From CAXQUZ01 sp942491145 (lineage in GTDB: Bacteria; Myxococcota_A; UBA796; UBA2385): 64,000 nucleotides of DNA. The stretch covers positions 868,001 to 932,000 of the forward strand of contig CALOBC010000017.1 in the NCBI GenBank assembly GCA_942491145.1, written 5' to 3'. Each line of letters begins with the position of its first letter. Position 1 is the first letter of the stretch. This document shows positions 62,444 through 64,000 of the stretch, piece by piece. The notes under the pieces were generated by a model. It saw nothing but the letters and a program-made list of their open reading frames with translations, ran no database searches and was not told where the DNA came from. The position numbers and the translations under genes are program-made.

Positions 62444-62458
62444 GGCGCCGCGCTCAGC
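62439..62458. terminator. Inverted repeat spanning both stop codons of convergent genes
   Basis: GCTGAG (62439-62444) and CTCAGC (62453-62458) form a 6-bp stem with an 8-base loop, containing the TGA of the giant lipoprotein and the TGA of the rhomboid gene. No U-tract. Confidence 0.35.
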
Positions 62459-63296
62459 TCGCGGTGGCGGTCCAGAAGATCGACGCCGCGAGTGATCCCA
62501 GCGAGGCCAGTGCGAGGACGACGGCAAGAACGGTGGTCCCTGTGTTGGCCTCTTCGCCTTCTTGGTGGGGCAGTGCAAAGGCCAACAGTGCGCCCGCGAT
62601 GAAGCCGCCGGCGTGTCCCCAGTGGTTCACGTTGCTCATGCCCGCCGTGAAGAGCACCGACAATATGGCCCACCGGAGCACTTGGCTCTTGATGGCGTCG
62701 CCGGCCGCGCCGCCCCGTCGCCACCCGAAGACCACCAGCGCACCCATCATCCCGAATGCGCTGCAAGAGGCTCCGACGGTGAGGGCCCCGCTGCCGAGGT
62801 TGCTCAGCAGAAACCCACCCACGCCGGTCAGCGTGAAGATGATGAAGTATCGGGCCGGGCCGAAGATGTCGGTCACGATGCGGCCGAGGTCCCGGATGAA
62901 CATCAGGTTGAAGCCGATGTGGAGCAGGCTGCCGTGCAGGTAGCTCGCGCTCAACAGCGTCCACAGCATGCCGCTGGTCAGGTGGGGGCCGCTCGTGGCG
63001 CCCATGGTCACGAGGGTCTGGCCGCTGGGTGCACCGATGCTGAACCAGCTGGGCGGGTTGCGCAGCACCTCCGGCGCGACGTGGGCCGTGACCATCACGG
63101 TGCCTGTGTACATCAGCACGCATGTGCCCATGACGACCGTGTTTACATCAATCCCGTCGAACATGCCGCGCAGTGCACGGCTCTGACCGACCGTGGGCAT
63201 GCGGGTGCCGCAGTGCACGCAGACCTTTGCCCCTTTGCTCACGAGTCGGCGGCAGCGGCGACACAGTGCGCTGCCCGGCCTCTTGTTGGATGTCAC
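62454..63296 (-). CDS. Rhomboid protease with N-terminal zinc ribbon
   Basis: Rhomboid proteases cut within membrane segments. The 280-residue product starts at GTG 63296, which overlaps the stop of the upstream gene (GTGA). Residues 12-29 form a zinc ribbon (C12-x2-C15, C26-x2-C29). Six or seven TM segments follow. The catalytic Ser lies in GASCSAFGMMGA (GxSx; the usual GASG has Cys after Ser), and the His in NVNHWGHAGGFIAG; LLHIGFNLMFIRDLG is the (H)xxxN motif of TM2. All catalytic residues are present, so it should be active. The adjacent upstream gene encodes a MYXO-CTERM-like protein. Confidence 0.88.
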   Translation of the reverse strand: MTSNKRPGSALCRRCRRLVSKGAKVCVHCGTRMPTVGQSRALRGMFDGIDVNTVVMGTCVLMYTGTVMVTAHVAPEVLRNPPSWFSIGAPSGQTLVTMGATSGPHLTSGMLWTLLSASYLHGSLLHIGFNLMFIRDLGRIVTDIFGPARYFIIFTLTGVGGFLLSNLGSGALTVGASCSAFGMMGALVVFGWRRGGAAGDAIKSQVLRWAILSVLFTAGMSNVNHWGHAGGFIAGALLAFALPHQEGEEANTGTTVLAVVLALASLGSLAASIFWTATAS

Positions 63297-63751
63297 GAAC
63301 GTCGCCTTGGGACCATCAACATCAATCCCAGCAGGGGCAGCCACGCCAACGCGCCGGCCGGTCCCGCCGTTGCACATCCGCCCCGGGCGCGATCACCAGC
63401 GGCGGGGTCCGCAACAATCACCTCAACAGTGTCCGGTTCCGAGGCTCCGTCTTCTGCGCGGACCACCAGCTCAAACGAGTAACGCCCAGGCTCGGTCACG
63501 CGGAACGTCGGGTGGGCGGTCGCGCCGTCGCGCAGTGCCACCGATGGTCCACCGACTTGGGCCCAGCGCCACTCCACCCCGCTCGCGGGCTCGCTGGCCG
63601 TGCCATCCAGAACAATGGTCTCTGCGGGGTAGGCGAGGAAGTCTCTTCCTGCGCGCGCCGTCGGCGAGGCGGCTGCGGTGGCAGAGATCGCCAACCCGAG
63701 CACGGTCGGAATGACCAGCCGGACGGCGGTGATGTGGAGGGCGGTGGCCAC
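63293..63751 (-). CDS. PKD-like exported protein with MYXO-CTERM-type C-terminus
   Basis: The 152-residue product has a signal peptide (LVIPTVLGLAISATAAA, cut near ASP), one PKD/Ig-like domain (AGRDFLAYPAETIVLDGTAS, WRWAQVGGPSV, TFRVTEPGRYSFELVVR) and a C-terminal sorting tail: GGCATAGP, a hydrophobic stretch (AGALAWLPLLGLMLMVP) and RRRS. The Cys-TM-Arg pattern is that of MYXO-CTERM, which is anchored and processed by myxosortases in Myxococcota. GTG 63751 has GGAG 7 bases upstream; an earlier start at 63841 is possible. Its stop overlaps the rhomboid gene. Confidence 0.82.
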   Translation of the reverse strand: MATALHITAVRLVIPTVLGLAISATAAASPTARAGRDFLAYPAETIVLDGTASEPASGVEWRWAQVGGPSVALRDGATAHPTFRVTEPGRYSFELVVRAEDGASEPDTVEVIVADPAAGDRARGGCATAGPAGALAWLPLLGLMLMVPRRRS

Positions 63752-63968
63752 GGCGTGCTCCGGTGGGGCGACTGGCCCAGACTGCGCGGAGGTGAAATGT
63801 GCGCTGCGTTCTGTCGTAACGCCGTGGCACGAGTCGCTCATGTCCCCCGGGACCCGGTTGCGTCCCGATTGCTCTGCCTTTATTCAACATCCTCGCGTGC
63901 CGTGTTTCCGGCTCCCGCCTGCTGCGCGCCGACCCTCCCCGCGATGTCCATCTCTGGAGCGTGATTCC

Positions 63969-64000
63969 ATGGGCTTCTTTGAACGTCTCAGCCAGGTCTG
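63969..64000 (+). CDS. PspA/IM30-like protein, first codons only
   Basis: The 10 complete codons read MGFFERLSQV, which closely fits the start of PspA/IM30 proteins (MGIFxRLxxIxxANxN), which protect the inner membrane under stress. GGAG lies 10 bases before the ATG. Nothing further can be seen, so the call rests on 10 residues. The 217 bases upstream lack a convincing sigma-54 site. Confidence 0.45.
   Translation, partial: MGFFERLSQV

Noticed and set aside
63825..63842. TGGCACG upstream of the PspA-like gene as a sigma-54 promoter
   Set aside because: The GC of the -12 box would be two bases out of place (GCTCA where TTGCA is needed).
1..64000. tRNA or rRNA genes, CRISPR arrays, insertion sequences, prophage
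   Set aside because: I found no T-loop-like GGTTCGA-x-TCC with a matching acceptor, no spaced short repeats, and no transposase, integrase or phage structural motifs.

Overview
The window looks like chromosomal DNA of a GC-rich, Gram-negative bacterium, most probably a member of the Myxococcota. The evidence is a MYXO-CTERM-type C-terminus (63293-63751), giant lipoproteins built of MopE-like Ca2+-loop repeats with FG-GAP blades, many FHA-domain proteins, nine predicted lipoproteins, a GldA/GldF/GldG-type ABC module and frequent ATGA/GTGA gene overlaps. I see no tRNA, rRNA, CRISPR array, insertion sequence or prophage.

Layout. 0-3.5 kb: the end of an nqr operon (nqrF tail, apbE, nqrM: the Na+-pumping NADH:quinone oxidoreductase and its FMN-transfer and maturation factors), a small membrane protein and an RmlD-like reductase. 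3.5-10.3 kb: two small unknown proteins, a B12-binding-type radical SAM enzyme, an acyltransferase, an FAD oxidoreductase and a caspase-fold protein whose catalytic Cys is Ser. 10.4-18.2 kb: moaB, two DxDxDG lipoproteins (one with FG-GAP repeats), a Cys-rich lipoprotein, an RluA-type pseudouridine synthase, a FIST protein, sixA and another lipoprotein. 18.2-27.5 kb: a divergent FHA-like protein with Pro/Thr repeats, a second radical SAM enzyme, a membrane protein, a YceI-like protein, TPR and DUF-type proteins, and thyX.

27.9-38.9 kb is the most unusual stretch. An acidic TPR protein and a coiled-coil protein diverge from a same-strand series: FHA-TM, FHA-FHA-Pro-TM-TPR-like (split by an apparent -1 frameshift at a C6 run), a HEAT-like lipoprotein, a protein with one degenerate AAA-like module, and a AAA+ ATPase with two more such modules before its active domain. 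I propose that these form one undescribed phospho-Thr/FHA-linked, membrane-associated ATPase assembly; this is inference.

39.4-43.9 kb is a conserved housekeeping block: rplU-rpmA-terminator-obgE-lipoprotein-rsfS-rlmH-comF. 44.1-48.0 kb: a 56-residue gene behind a near-consensus sigma-54 promoter, a sigma-like/membrane fusion protein, DivIVA, PHP phosphoesterase and SCP2 proteins. 48.1-51.7 kb: a Gld-type ABC transporter (ATPase, permease, GldG-like). 51.9-62.4 kb: two giant lipoproteins (1229 and 2227 residues) with similar predicted promoters. 62.4-64 kb: a zinc-ribbon rhomboid protease overlapping the gene of a MYXO-CTERM PKD-like protein, and the first 10 codons of a PspA/IM30-like gene running off the window.
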